Assembly (NCBI GenBank): GCA_918807975.1
Contig: OU964932.1
Coordinates: 12,493,501-12,557,500, forward strand
DNA: 64,000 nucleotides
Direction of reading: 5' to 3'
Origin: Aplidium turbinatum
Lineage: Eukaryota > Chordata > Ascidiacea > Aplousobranchia > Polyclinidae
The translations under genes and the position numbers were made by a program. A model generated the notes under the pieces. That model was not told the DNA's origin, made no database searches, and saw only the letters and a list, made by a program, of their open reading frames with translations. Within the stretch, counting starts at the first letter, position 1; every line of letters begins with the position of its first letter. This document shows positions 23,945-34,753 of this stretch, one piece after another.

Positions 23945-24565
23945 TTACACAATAGAATCATGTTTCCTTTTACGGTGCCTTGAAACTAAAGCTGATGTGG
24001 AAAGTTTGCGACTCTCCCCAAGCTCCCATTGCTGAAAACTATGTAATGACTTTTGTCCAAGCATAAATAAAGTTTTTTCAACTTCATCTAGGCGCCCTTG
24101 CCGTTCAGTGCTGCTGCATTGAAATACATTAGCCGACCAGTCCATGATTAAACAAAATCTTTCACAAAATGTCAAAATTAGACACTTTATCATAGGATGT
24201 GATTCATTATGACTCAGTTTCAACAGCTGTTGACCAAACGCATAAAAATATGGTCCCAATTTGTGTAAATCCACGACACTGGCATCAGCTTTTAATATTT
24301 CTCGATAAGTTGCTTTGAAAGGTTTTGTATAATCAAAACTAATAAAACGTTTTTGGTTGTGTCCTAAACTCAGTGCCAGCCACAAAGGCAAATCCATTTT
24401 TGTTCCAACATCAATGTTCTTTTTGTTGGAACCAGAATCAAGAAACCCGAGTCCTTTCACGGGAACAAGAAATGAGCTTGGTATTTTTTCACTAGACATT
24501 ATTATATCATCAATGCTAAAATAATTTTGCTCCATTCCACCTCCAGGCGGACTGAAAGTGTTCAT
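23945..24565 (-). CDS. GINS3: GINS complex subunit 3 (PSF3), intronless
   Basis: GINS3/Psf3 is one of four subunits of the GINS complex, part of the CMG replicative helicase at nuclear replication forks. The 206-residue frame matches the human protein (216 residues) from end to end: NYFSIDDIIMSSEKIP near the N terminus, then KMDLPLWLALSLG, the strongly conserved VDLHKLGPYFYAFGQQLL, RFCLIMDWSANVFQ, and a basic C terminus RHRKRKHD. It is uninterrupted, unlike its multi-exon neighbours. A second Met at residue 11 (MEQNYFSI) also fits the family start, so the first ten residues are uncertain. Both flanks are transposon-rich. Confidence 0.95.
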   Translation of the reverse strand: MNTFSPPGGGMEQNYFSIDDIIMSSEKIPSSFLVPVKGLGFLDSGSNKKNIDVGTKMDLPLWLALSLGHNQKRFISFDYTKPFKATYREILKADASVVDLHKLGPYFYAFGQQLLKLSHNESHPMIKCLILTFCERFCLIMDWSANVFQCSSTERQGRLDEVEKTLFMLGQKSLHSFQQWELGESRKLSTSALVSRHRKRKHDSIV

Positions 24566-25726
24566 ATCTAAGTTTAGCTATGAATACACTTTTACACAAA
24601 CTCAATTCAGCATCGTACAGTAGGCCTACGGTATCTGGGATTATCTAAAAAATGATACATAAAAGAATAGTTTTAATAATAATAATAATAATGTATTCTG
24701 GTCCAGTACACATGGTACTACAGAGAAAAACATTAACATACTCGCAAATAACAATTGATAAAAAAATATAAACAATAATATTGCCATGAAATTTTATAAT
24801 ACTGCCATGAAAGTAACAAACATTAATTGTAAAAGCATAACCTAAACCTTTACAAATAAAACCAAAAACAGATTAAATTGTTAAAAGCATTAGATTGGTA
24901 GGTGGTAAGTACGTACGATCTACCGTACTACAATGGTGGGCAATTCACATTTGCTGCCGAATGGTTTTTGAAATAACAATACTATGATCTAGACCGGTAA
25001 TATGATTATCAATCATGTAAATTGTTTTTTTGCTGAATTGGTGTTGTAATTCATTGCGTTTGCAACCCTCATTATCAGGGCCTCATATCTTCAACAAGCA
25101 AGCCCAGCAAGGGATTCACACTTCGCAGAGCTCAGCTCGAGCCTCAAGCTGTGAATTAGGAATTCGCTAGAGCGACTCCGGTCGTTTCAATTCAAGTAAT
25201 TTGCCAGACGCCGCCAAATGCGTAGGCTACCACGCATCACCTCTGGTACAACTATGGTACAACCCGGCTTGATGATTTTTACATCTCTGGATAAGCTATT
25301 GATACATTCTAAACCAACAATGCTAAAAGTTTTGTTTTTATTTTTTTATTCTGATTATGATTTTTTAACTAAATTTATCACATAGAACAACCATATCCGA
25401 CTCGACTAGGTTTGGTGGAGCCCTGTAGAAATTAAAAATATTAATATAAAAACACTGTTTTAGCGATGCATATTTTAAACTTTTGGTTTTGCCACCATCT
25501 TTTTCTTTTGTTGGTGTCAATTCGTGTGTTTACTTTATCGTTCTTTTCATTTTCGCGCCAGCAATGAAAAATAAAACTGAAACTGAAAAAACTGCGTTGA
25601 AAAGACAAACTTAAGGTTTCTTTTTTGAGAAGGATAGAAGGTTATGCAAATTAAAAAAAACACACGACATAACCGATTCAAATGAACAAGTTCTACATTT
25701 TTCTAGAATCTAGACCTTTGGTATGT
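24566..25726. other. Upstream flank of GINS3, with an AAT microsatellite
   Basis: An (AAT)n microsatellite lies at about 24674-24693. No gene was recognised. The first few hundred bases should include the GINS3 promoter, but no specific element can be named. Confidence 0.4.
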
Positions 25727-25734
25727 AGGTCTAG

Positions 25735-26974
25735 CAGTGGCGTATCCTGGTTGGTTGAGCAAGGGAAGCAACAAAACTCGTGGGGAAATAGAGCGTGCCG
25801 AAGGCACGTGTTTTCTAGGGGGGTCCGGGGGCATGCTCCCCCGGAAAATTTTTGCAAAAATTACACTCAAATAATGAATTATACTGCTTTCTGGAAACAC
25901 TTTTAGGGTAATTTTTGTATGAAATTTATTAGCAGATAAACAGCTATTAACTTATTAAAGGTAGCTCTTACACACGAACGGGCAAAGGGCAAAAATGCGA
26001 CTATAATTAGAGAACACCAAAAACTCAGCTACAAAGTCAAGTCTAGCTTAGACCTCACATATCCTGTTTTATTCCAAAGTCTATCCAGCCAGAATAACAG
26101 TGTAAAGCCAACATTTGGCTCAAACGTTTGCTTACAAGGCCGATATTATAACCATAACAGTGCCTTAGATTTTCTCATTACATAGCTCACTGGCACAACA
26201 TCCAACAGAGCAGAGTTGCCAAACTATGAAAAAGTCTTAAAGCTAAAATAATACAAAGAAAAGGCCAAAACAAGGAAAATATTAGACAAAAAAGGCCAAA
26301 TGGATATATTTACCTGTTTCTATCAAAAATAATAAAATTTACATATATATTTTATAACTTGTAGTGGATTTTAATAAATTGTAGCAAAAATAATTCTGAA
26401 AGTAGCCCAAAAAATAGCAAGTTAGCCTATAAAAGTAGCGGATAAGTTTTGATCCGCCACATTACGAGTATTAAACAAGTATAGAACATGTATTGAACAA
26501 TGTTGAATATGGTTTCATCTGGTAAGGTTACAATATTAGAGAAATACTGATTATTATGCATTTTGAAAAGTTATTTTAAAAAAACCGCGAAAAAACTAAT
26601 TCGCGGGATTTGGCTAATCTGGCAACCCCGCGACTGGAAGCAATTTTTAAATCGCTTCCAGCGATTAGTTAAAAGAAACGTAAATTGCGAAAACTTTGCG
26701 CTGGTTTTTTCCTTTCTTTCAAACTTGTTTCTTCTTATTGCAAAAACGAGAGCAACGGATGCAATACGAACCTTCGCTTCCGTTGGCTTCCAACTTTTTT
26801 CAAATTAAAACCGAGTTCAAAATCATACGGGGGGGCATGACTTAAAAACCGTTCTAAATCGCATTTAGGTAAAGAAATTACGAAATCGTTTTACTGAAAA
26901 ATATCAGCTTCTCTTTTTTCAATTTTGACAGGGGAAGCAATGCTTCCCTTGCTTCCATTGAGGATACGCCCCTG
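25735..26974. mobile_element. hAT-type element, GTGGCGTATCCTGG family
   Basis: Ends CAGTGGCGTATCCTGG and AGGATACGCCCCTG with a perfect 8-bp duplication AGGTCTAG (25727-25734, 26975-26982). The interior includes CGGGGGCATGCTCCCCCGG and segments shared, in reverse, with 2275-2870. About 600 bp near 26035-26630, absent from that other copy, ends in TCTGGCAACCCCGCGAC and probably represents a further insertion. No transposase. Confidence 0.88.
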
Positions 26975-26984
26975 AGGTCTAGGA

Positions 26985-27045
26985 TGGCCTGTTGTTGTTG
27001 TTGTCACTTGTGATGGTCAAAAATAAAAACAAATTGAACTGAAAT
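26985..27045 (+). repeat. Retroelement 3' tail-like repeat
   Basis: The phrase TTGTGATGGTCAAAAATAAA with following A-rich sequence ending TGAACTGAA resembles 53955-54015 (CTGTGACGGTCAGAAACAAA, then TAAACTGAACT). Both look like 3' ends of the same retroposon family. Confidence 0.45.
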
Positions 27046-27254
27046 CACTCATTTATAATTTTTTTCATTGACAATTGCAATTAAGAGCCAAGTTTGTTTT
27101 CGTTAGTCGTATTTTCGTTGGATTGCCTCTTTCGATTTACAATCCTTTGACATATTTCCCTCAGTATTAAAGATTTTATTGAAACAACAAATGCAAAGTT
27201 TTTTTTACCGTACCTAAATTAAATTTGACAGTTGATTGTTGGTAACGCCTAGAA

Positions 27255-29641
27255 CAGGGGTGGCCATCCAGTCAGAGACTAGGAGCCTCATTTCTTACTG
27301 TGTTAGCCGCAAAGAGCCACATCATACACATTGGCAGTAGCGTAGCCAGGATTTTAGAAAGGGGGGGGGGGTTTGACGGCCGGCGGGCAAAGCCCGACGG
27401 CGTCTTTGCCAAAGGCGATACCCAGCGGCGGGGTCTGGGGGGCCTCCACCAGAAAATTTTGAAAAATTACTTTGAATTTGGTGCATTCTGAAAGCATTTT
27501 CAACAAAAATGTGGGTATAAATATTCCTGTAAAATGGTGCTGTCTGGTGGCATAGCAAAAGGATAAAATTATGTTTTCTTGGGCATTTTTCGGTAATAAA
27601 GCTAAGTCTCTGTAGCGCTAGAGAGCTCTGTCGTCTCTGACGTCACACGTACACGTCACTAGATTTGTCCAGAAGGCTCCGCCTTGAGCGCATAACTGCA
27701 CGTCTCGGGAATTCAATCCAGTAATCGGGAATGCAACTTCAGTAATCAACTTCACTATGCCGAATTCCTACCTTGGTTCATCGTTATGTAGATTTGCAGT
27801 CGTGTTGCGTTGTGTGATCGTATGTAAAACTCGCAATCCCACACTAGAACCTTCTTAAAGAAGTTTAGCTCATGATTCTAAATCAGAGTTATCAGAGTTA
27901 TCAGAGTTTGTTCAGTTTTGCGATATGAAAAATCAGAGTTGGTTTAATATGGAATCAGTTTGTTGAGTTTTTGTTCAATATGAAAAGTCGTTTCTTTCAA
28001 TATGAAAATCAGTTGAATGCAATATCTAAAATCAGAACTTAAAACCAGTAACAAGAAATCGGTCTTGGAAATTCTAAAGCAATATATCAGTTTCGTTGTT
28101 GCTACTGTTTCTATTTTTTTGGCACTGCCAGGATGACGTTTGGATCAGTTTATTGTTAATAATGTAGCAGCGACAACATTTCGTATCCGGTTGTTGGTGG
28201 TGGAGCTTTAATGATTCTGGTGTTTTCCTTTACTTTCTGTGTTGCTGGATCGAAGATTAAAACCTATAAACAATTACGTTGTGAGCAAGCATCGATCTTC
28301 TGAGTTTGAATTAGCAACAATAGGCTACAGCAGCGTAGTCGACCTCGTGTCCTATCATTCCTTGCCGACTTCGCCCAGGAATGTTGCCATCCCACTGATG
28401 GCTGTGTATGGGTGGATATGCTGAAAGCAGCGTCCGCTACATATTTATGGTGACCGTTTGACTTCTGATGAGACGTTTGCAGCATGAAATGAAACAGGCG
28501 AGGCACAAAATGCGTATTACAACACTGACACACGGTGAACAACAAGACGGGGTCGGATCCTCTCCGCACGGCGCGAGCGCTAACAGTTCCTCTGATTCCG
28601 GGGAGCGGCTGGTCGGCTCTCGATTGGTTGAAGCAGAGGTCTCGTGCGGCGGACATCCGGCTACGATGATTTCTAATTAACACAAAAAAATGTGGGAAGT
28701 TACAATGACAAACACAATCTAATCACTACGGTTATCACTAATCAATCACAGGTGAACACTGACGATGCAGATAATGTTTATGTGCAGTACACGAAGTTTA
28801 AGTTGTGAAAATTGATGAAGCATGCCAGAGGGCACAGAGCGCACTCTCTCTACGACACGGAGGGGCAGTCCGGACAACGGCCGTGCGAAGCAGTCGCACA
28901 ACCTGCCACACACCGCGACGCGAGAGCAAAGCGTCATGACAGCAGGATGGGTATTCTAACCAAACGGGAAGGGGAAAAAACGGACACACGTTTAAATGAA
29001 ACCGGACCAGGACTGTAGTGCCAGCAGACAAACCAGGGGGAGCGACGAGGCAAGGAGTGCCCAGCCTCACGACAACCTGCAAACATAGGAACTGAAAGAT
29101 GGATAGACTGAATTCAGCCACTGAATTGTCATCCTCCTGCTCGATGGCTAGTTTGAGTAAGTCAATACCCGGAAGGTCTTCGAATGATCGGCCAAAACGC
29201 GATATACATAGTCGCTGAGGAATGAAGCATCTGTAAGCTAAAACGTTAAAAAGACAAAAAACTACGCATATGTGATTGAAACTGCAGGTTGTAAGAATGC
29301 TTTTAGCTGATTGGCAAACGATTTCTTAAAAGGCAAGCAAATTCCTAATCAAATTCCTAATCATACTTCAGGAAGCCCGAAGCATACTTGCCAAACTACA
29401 TGAATTGGTTGACTTACAGAGTAACATTACATAGCCTATATGCAACAGAACGATGATATCAAGGCGGTAACAAGCGTTAAGAAAGGTTGAAAAGACCTAA
29501 GGTGAAAACGCAGGGCGCTACATCTCTATGTTTTCTTGTTGCTAATTCCTAAAAAACACAAATACAATATGAATGAAAGAGCCGCATAATACCGGGCAAA
29601 GAGCCGCATGCGGCTCGCGAGCCGCGGGTTGGCCAGGCCTG
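27255..29641. mobile_element. hAT-type element containing a MITE and a TG...CA insertion
   Basis: Left end CAGGGGTGGCCATCC and right end GGTTGGCCAGGCCTG, with a perfect 8-bp duplication GCCTAGAA (27247-27254, 29642-29649). The right subterminal region has GCGGCTCGCGAGCCGC. Inside lies the left part of a GTAGCGTAGCC MITE (from about 27333), itself split by the insertion at 27611-29522. The whole had inserted into the tip of the foldback MITE now at 29644-29837. Confidence 0.88.
27611..29522. mobile_element. TG...CA-ended insertion, possible LTR-retroelement fossil
   Basis: Begins TGTAGCGC, ends GCGCTACA, and is flanked by a 4-bp duplication TCTC (27607-27610, 29523-29526). The uninterrupted target sequence is seen in the related MITE near 59385. 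An internal GCTACA at 28436-28441 followed by TATTTATGGTGACC resembles an LTR end followed by a primer-binding site, which would make 27611-28441 a left LTR. I could not find a matching second LTR, nor gag or pol domains. It is a non-coding, broken relic if it is of this class. Confidence 0.5.
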
Positions 29642-29643
29642 GC

Positions 29644-29837
29644 CTAGAACATCACACGCCCAGGGCGAAAGAGAAAATTGAATTGAGTCCTGTCTTTGTC
29701 ATGAGTTACCACGGGGGTGGGGGGAGACAGGTTATACCTGGGACTGGTATATAAGTCCCCCCACCCCCCTTGGTAACCATGACAAAGACAGGACTCAATT
29801 CAATTTTCTCTTTCGCCCTGGGCATGTGATGTTCTAG
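29644..29837. mobile_element. Foldback MITE with CTAGAACATCACA ends
   Basis: The two halves are almost perfect inverted repeats (arms about 29644-29740 and 29752-29837), including GGCGAAAGAGAAAATTGAAT and TCCTGTCTTTGTCATG. A few terminal bases were duplicated by the hAT insertion at 27255-29641. Its own target duplication is unclear. Confidence 0.75.
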
Positions 29838-30002
29838 TCTTTTCCTTGATTGTTTGCATAAAGTGAGTTCGCAATTTTATTTCAAATTTATGATTTTCGT
29901 TTCGCATGTTTTATGTCATATGGTTCGCATGGTGTGAAATCATTAATTTACAGTAGGCTATTATTATCATGACAACACTATTTGTTCAACACCATTCTTT
30001 CG

Positions 30003-30400
30003 GGTAGCCACTTTAACAAGTCGAACTTCTGCCACTGAAATTGACTACAGTGCAACCGCCAACCAATCAGAACGTGTTATAAGAGGCTACTGTCCAATTG
30101 TGACCCTTCTAGCACTCATCCAGAGAGTTAATGCTTGTTTTGAACTTTATTTGGTAATTACAGAAGAAAAAGAGCAATAGCAGTGGTGAGAATCGAACAC
30201 GCGTCAATGAAATGACTACTTTCTAGCCCGAACCCTAACCCCTAAGCCAACCAGCTGACAAAAAATCCATCACTTAATTTGCTTTCTATGATCTTCTTTT
30301 CGCCGTTTTTTACGTCACTTAAACCGTAGCTTATGATTGGTTGGCGGTTTCATTCTAATCAATTTCAGTGGCAGAATTTCGACTTGTTAAAGTGGCTACC
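30003..30400. mobile_element. Mutator-like MITE with a tRNA-like centre
   Basis: Ends GGTAGCCACTTTAACAAGTC and GACTTGTTAAAGTGGCTACC with a perfect 9-bp duplication ATTCTTTCG (29994-30002, 30401-30409), the length typical of Mutator/MULE transposons. Inverted arms extend about 70 bp. Between them, 30178-30260 on the minus strand reads as a tRNA-like unit with A-box-like TTGGCTTAGGGG and B-box GTTCGATTCTC. Confidence 0.85.
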
Positions 30401-30660
30401 ATTCTTTCGATCCTTTTATTGCTGCCAATAATATAAAAGCTATATTTTCTGGTACCCGGTACAGTAGTTTTGAAAAGTAAAGGTGGTCCCATAATTGATT
30501 CAAGTGTTGGGTATGAGAAGATAAGGTTCTCATTGTACTAAGCCTTCGGCACTAAGGAGAGTAGTGTATCCAGTTTTTTTTTCTCTTGGACGTCTTTCCT
30601 GCAGCAATTATGCCCACCCAATTTCTTATACCCTAGATAGAGGTGAATGGTGTTTTCAAC

Positions 30661-30735
30661 AACCGATTTAGCCGGGAGTCGAACAAGGTTTGCATAATTG
30701 GATAACCGACGCCTTATCCGTTGCGCCATACCACC
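30661..30735 (-). repeat. Retroposed tRNA (tRNA-Arg-like) pseudogene
   Basis: A 75-bp minus-strand sequence resembling tRNA-Arg (D arm GGCGCAACGGATAAGGCG, T arm GTTCGACTCCCGG) is flanked exactly by a 12-bp direct repeat GGTGTTTTCAAC (30649-30660, 30736-30747). The anticodon arm does not fold well, and long direct repeats at both edges are typical of LINE-mediated retroposition, so this is a retrocopy rather than a functional tRNA gene. Confidence 0.75.
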
Positions 30736-30747
30736 GGTGTTTTCAAC

Positions 30748-32929
30748 TGATTAAAAATACTTTATTTCGATCGTATTTTATGCGTAAATATAGAAGCCAA
30801 CTATGGAATAAATTTTTGTGTTCTAGTAAGATTCATCGTCTTCGAGTGGCGTATTTTATATGGACTTCATCGTCACATCAACATTAGTGAGCTTCAAATC
30901 TCTGCTGGTACAACTCCATTTGAGACCTTGATAAGAAAGGCTCTTTTGCCTTGATCAAACGCAGCGAAATCTCAGCTAATAGTTTAATTTCGTCACTCAT
31001 AAAATCGGATTCTTTTTTAATGTCATCGTTTTATGAACATCACAACCAAACAGTGTAACTCTTATAACCTTATTCTAAATGTGTCTATTTGTTTATACTG
31101 GCATAGTTTTTGTCTTATAGTGCGTGTTGCATGCAAGTGAATTTTTTGAATTGTTCTCTTCGCTTCATATGGATTGCATGTTCTGAAATAAACGTTTGAT
31201 AATAGTACAATTAATGGTATGGAAACACTGCAATTCTCTTGGCAACTGCAAACTATGTTTTGCTGAGTGTGTGCCTAGGTCAAAGCCCAGTACTGTCTAT
31301 TTGCTTTGTCGCCTTAAACTCCCAAAACTACAGCTTTGTTTCGAAATGAACTGGTAGTATATCTCATTATTCCTTCAATGGCTTTTCATGATTATCATTA
31401 TCACAGTAAATTTGTTGAAATAAAGCAAGAACTTGACTAACCTGGTAGCCTATTATGTGTTTTGTGATTTAGTACATTTGAATAAATTAGAAAATATCTG
31501 TTAAAAGGCCAACAGACACAGGAATGTATGTTTTATGATTTGTATCAAGTCGAGAAAAATAATGGCATAGTTAATTGAAAATGAAATGTATTCTCGATTA
31601 GAAGCAGCAGAAAAATAAATCAGAAATAAATGTAGCATATTGAGTTTTCCCGCGCTTTTTCAAAGTGAACAGCAAAGTTTTTGCTCTCCAGGTCTAAATA
31701 TATAAGTTGGAATCAAGAAAAATTTAGGCCTGGAGAATAGCTAGATTTGTACAACTTGAGAAAGGAATTTAATTGTGGTCATTTTAGTCGAAAAATTAAT
31801 TTTCAAAATCGATAAAGAACTCGCAGGGAAGGGACAATTCAAAGAAACCTTGATTTAGCCTAGCTAGTAGCTACAGCATAAAGGCCTACCAGTGAATTTG
31901 GCAGCCATTTTGTTATTTGCATATTCTGAGTTGGATCGCTCGTAGATAGCCACTTTTATTATTGAATTTTGAAGACAAAGTAAAGAGAAGTCACAAGAAA
32001 TGTTTTTGGCCTTTTTATATTCCACTCAACCGTAGTCAACCTTCATTTTCACTCAACCAAGTTTAGACCCTACCCAGGCTTGGTGCTGCAATCATCGACT
32101 CAAAAGAATGTTGTTTATGGTTAGGCTACCAAATCAAATTTTTAAAGAATTGAATATGGACTGTTCATGTTACAACCTCGTTTTTGTTTAATTTTGTTTT
32201 GTTGGCCAAGTTCTGCACAATTTTGAATTTATAGGAATGTAATCAGCTCGGTCTGACTGATTTTATAATTTTTGCCTAATTTTTATATTTTATGACGCAA
32301 CAATAATATTTTTGAAAATTTGACCTTTCGAGCTGTTCCTTCTCTTGTTTTTTCTATTTTTGTTTCCCCATGTTACAGTAGGCCTAATTGATGTCATTGA
32401 TGTCTTAATTAGGCTACTTGATCCATTAACTGCAACAGACCACATTTTGTTTTCAAAGCTGCATATGTTTAATTGTGTTGCATTTTAACCTAATTCATTT
32501 GTTTTAATACCACCGTTTTAAACTGAAATTAAATGATTAAAGTTTGTCTGAATAAAAAGTAGTACATCAATTACAGATAGGCTAATTAGGCTAATATTCA
32601 CTAATCACCTTATATTTTATTGCGCTCAATTGTATCTCTGTTTTTTTCTACAAGTCGCGTGGTCACGCTGAACCAGTTTCCTTAATTTTTTATTTTGCCA
32701 GGGGGGGGGGTCTTCTGTGACATCACAATTCATTTTTTAACTTGTCTATGAAGACTCAAAATAAAAAGTTCAGGAAAGTTGTAATTTTTTTAATTTCTTT
32801 TCAGTTTTATTTTAATTGCTGGCACTAACACGTATTGAACGGCAAACTAACAAAAGGGAAACTGGAAAAATATCTAAACGTAATTTACCGATGCTTGACA
32901 TTTGTCACATTAAGAACAGGGAAGCATCT
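30748..32929. other. Gene desert, nothing identified
   Basis: AT-rich DNA with no recognisable exon, tRNA or bounded transposon. Frequent TAGGCCTA and TAGCCTAC words occur, as throughout the window. Confidence 0.5.
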
Positions 32930-33072
32930 GACTGGATGACTGATGGTCTTTCGCTGCTTCCTGTCTGTTGTGGTACCTAGATGACTATGGTGCTATTCTA
33001 TTCATTTTGTGTATAATTGTACCGTGCTATTGTTGCAACAGACAAAATAAAAGTTCTCTCTCTCTCTCTATT
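32930..33072 (+). repeat. Retroposon 3' end with CT-repeat tail
   Basis: A short unit ends in ACAGACAAAATAAAAGTT followed by (CT)n at about 33056-33070, as expected for the 3' end of a non-LTR element. No coding part is present. Confidence 0.4.
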
Positions 33073-33157
33073 GATAATAGCTCAGTTGTGTAATAGATTG
33101 AGTTTTGCTTTCATTGCTTACTTTACAAAGCAGTTACTAACGACCTGTTTTAGTTAA

Positions 33158-33338
33158 CCTGATGCTGCGAGTTCACAGTGGTAGTAGTGGTTTTTGCATT
33201 AGATTTCAAAACACAGTTCCTTAGTCACGTGCAATGATAAATGTCATAGTATAATGAATGTCATAGCACACGAGTCGGGAACTGTGTTCCGAAAGCTAAT
33301 ACAAACCGCTACTACCACTTTGAACTTGCAGCATCAGG
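33158..33338. mobile_element. Foldback MITE in a TTAA target
   Basis: Almost perfect inverted halves (CCTGATGCTGCGAGTTCA against TGAACTTGCAGCATCAGG) bordered by TTAA at 33154-33157 and 33339-33342. 181 bp. The target suggests piggyBac or Kolobok mobilisation. Confidence 0.7.
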
Positions 33339-33366
33339 TTAAAAAAAGTTGTTGGTATCTATATTG

Positions 33367-33676
33367 TAAAGATAGCTCAGTTGATTAAGCACCTAATTTC
33401 CAAAAGAAAAAAAACTGCAAGATCAAGTGGCACTGGTCCGACTCTCGGGGTGTGCCTGTTGAGCAACGTATCTCAAGGATATCTCTCCATTTGTTGACAC
33501 CGAGTGGATGAAATAACTTACAGGCAACATCATTTCAACTATTGGAAGCTTCACTTTGTCAAGCTGGTTGATTGCCTGTGTCAGTGGTTCAAAGCCTCTA
33601 CAAGTAGGCTACATGAAACTGTTAGAATTAAGCTATCAAAAAATCTTTCTTAGTTTGGGGATAAACATTCAATCAA
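33367..33676 (+). repeat. tRNA-derived SINE, family A (divergent)
   Basis: A box GATAGCTCAGTTGATTAAGC, B box GGTCCGACTC, body with CAGTGGTTCAAAGCCTCTAC and an ATTCAATCAAT tail. More diverged than the copies at 5196 and 10538. Confidence 0.8.
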
Positions 33677-34038
33677 TGAACCATAATTGTCACAGAATAA
33701 TAGTTTTCTACAATCCCTGGTTTTCTAGCCTACATTTCTTTAAAATGTGAGCATAGAATTGAAACAGCTAATTATATATACAGTCAAATTGAAAAATTGC
33801 TATACTTGGCACATATAATTTGAAAAAATGGACGCACTAGGGCAGTTGCCATTTCATTGATAAAATAAACAACAGCATCTTGTAAATCTGGTAGCCCTGG
33901 CCCCTGGTACAAAGAAATCTATTAAAATAATATCAGGTTATTGTATTTATACATGTTTTAGTTTGTTGATGTAGTTAGCCCTGGTAATTACCATAGTAGG
34001 CTATAGCAGAGTTAAAACAAGTTTGTGTTTATATAGAG

Positions 34039-34645
34039 CAGCAGTTCTCAACCCGGACTCTGCAGATCCCCAAGGCTTCCGCAAAGCATTTTCAGGGGTT
34101 CCGTGAAAGTTTCTGAATTCGCAGCATGATCGATAATAAATTACGACATTCAAAAATTTATAATTCACAGTTTTGCCATGGCTGTGACTACAACAAAATT
34201 TGATTACAAAGAAAAAAGGAAGACATTTTTTTATAAACGTCACAAATGTTGTATTAACTTTCAATACAATTTATAGAAAAAATTTTAAATTATGATATAA
34301 ATTGCTGACTTTTTGTCCTGTGTGCCAACATATACATAAACATAAGTTTATGTTGTTGTATCGCATCTGTGATCGCAGTGTACTGTATGTTATTGCAATG
34401 GGCGCAAATAAAAACACGATTATTATTATATAGGCTTCTTATAGTCTTTACATAACTTTGTCAAGGAACATCTATGTCATCAATCATCATAAGTGTGTCG
34501 CTTCAAAACTTATAAAACATTTATTTCTATTAGGAGATGTGATATACTAAAATTTCAGATACAATTCTTTTGAAGGTCCGCCACTGCTTCGAAGGCACTA
34601 AATGAGGTTCACCAAAACCAAAAGGTTGAGATTTAAGAACCACTG
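34039..34645. mobile_element. hAT-type element with GTTCTCAACC end
   Basis: Left end CAGCAGTTCTCAACC and right end TTAAGAACCACTG resemble the widespread CAGTGGTTCTCAACC hAT terminus. Flanks ATATAGAG (34031-34038) and CTATAGAA (34646-34653) agree at six of eight positions. It contains at 34352-34427 the retroelement tail also seen at 6345-6425. It ends about 110 bp before the C20orf96 start codon. Confidence 0.7.
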
Positions 34646-34753
34646 CTATAGAACATTTTACGAAAAAGACTATGTATATTTTTGTGATTTTTATTTGTGC
34701 AGGTAGTAGGTTAGTTTTGTAGCTTGTTGCTGTGTTTTACATATTGAACAATT

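Noticed and set aside
28264-29121. Open frames of about 105 to 140 codons inside the TG...CA element
   Set aside because: No known domain was recognised and several frames overlap on both strands, as expected for GC-richer non-coding DNA.
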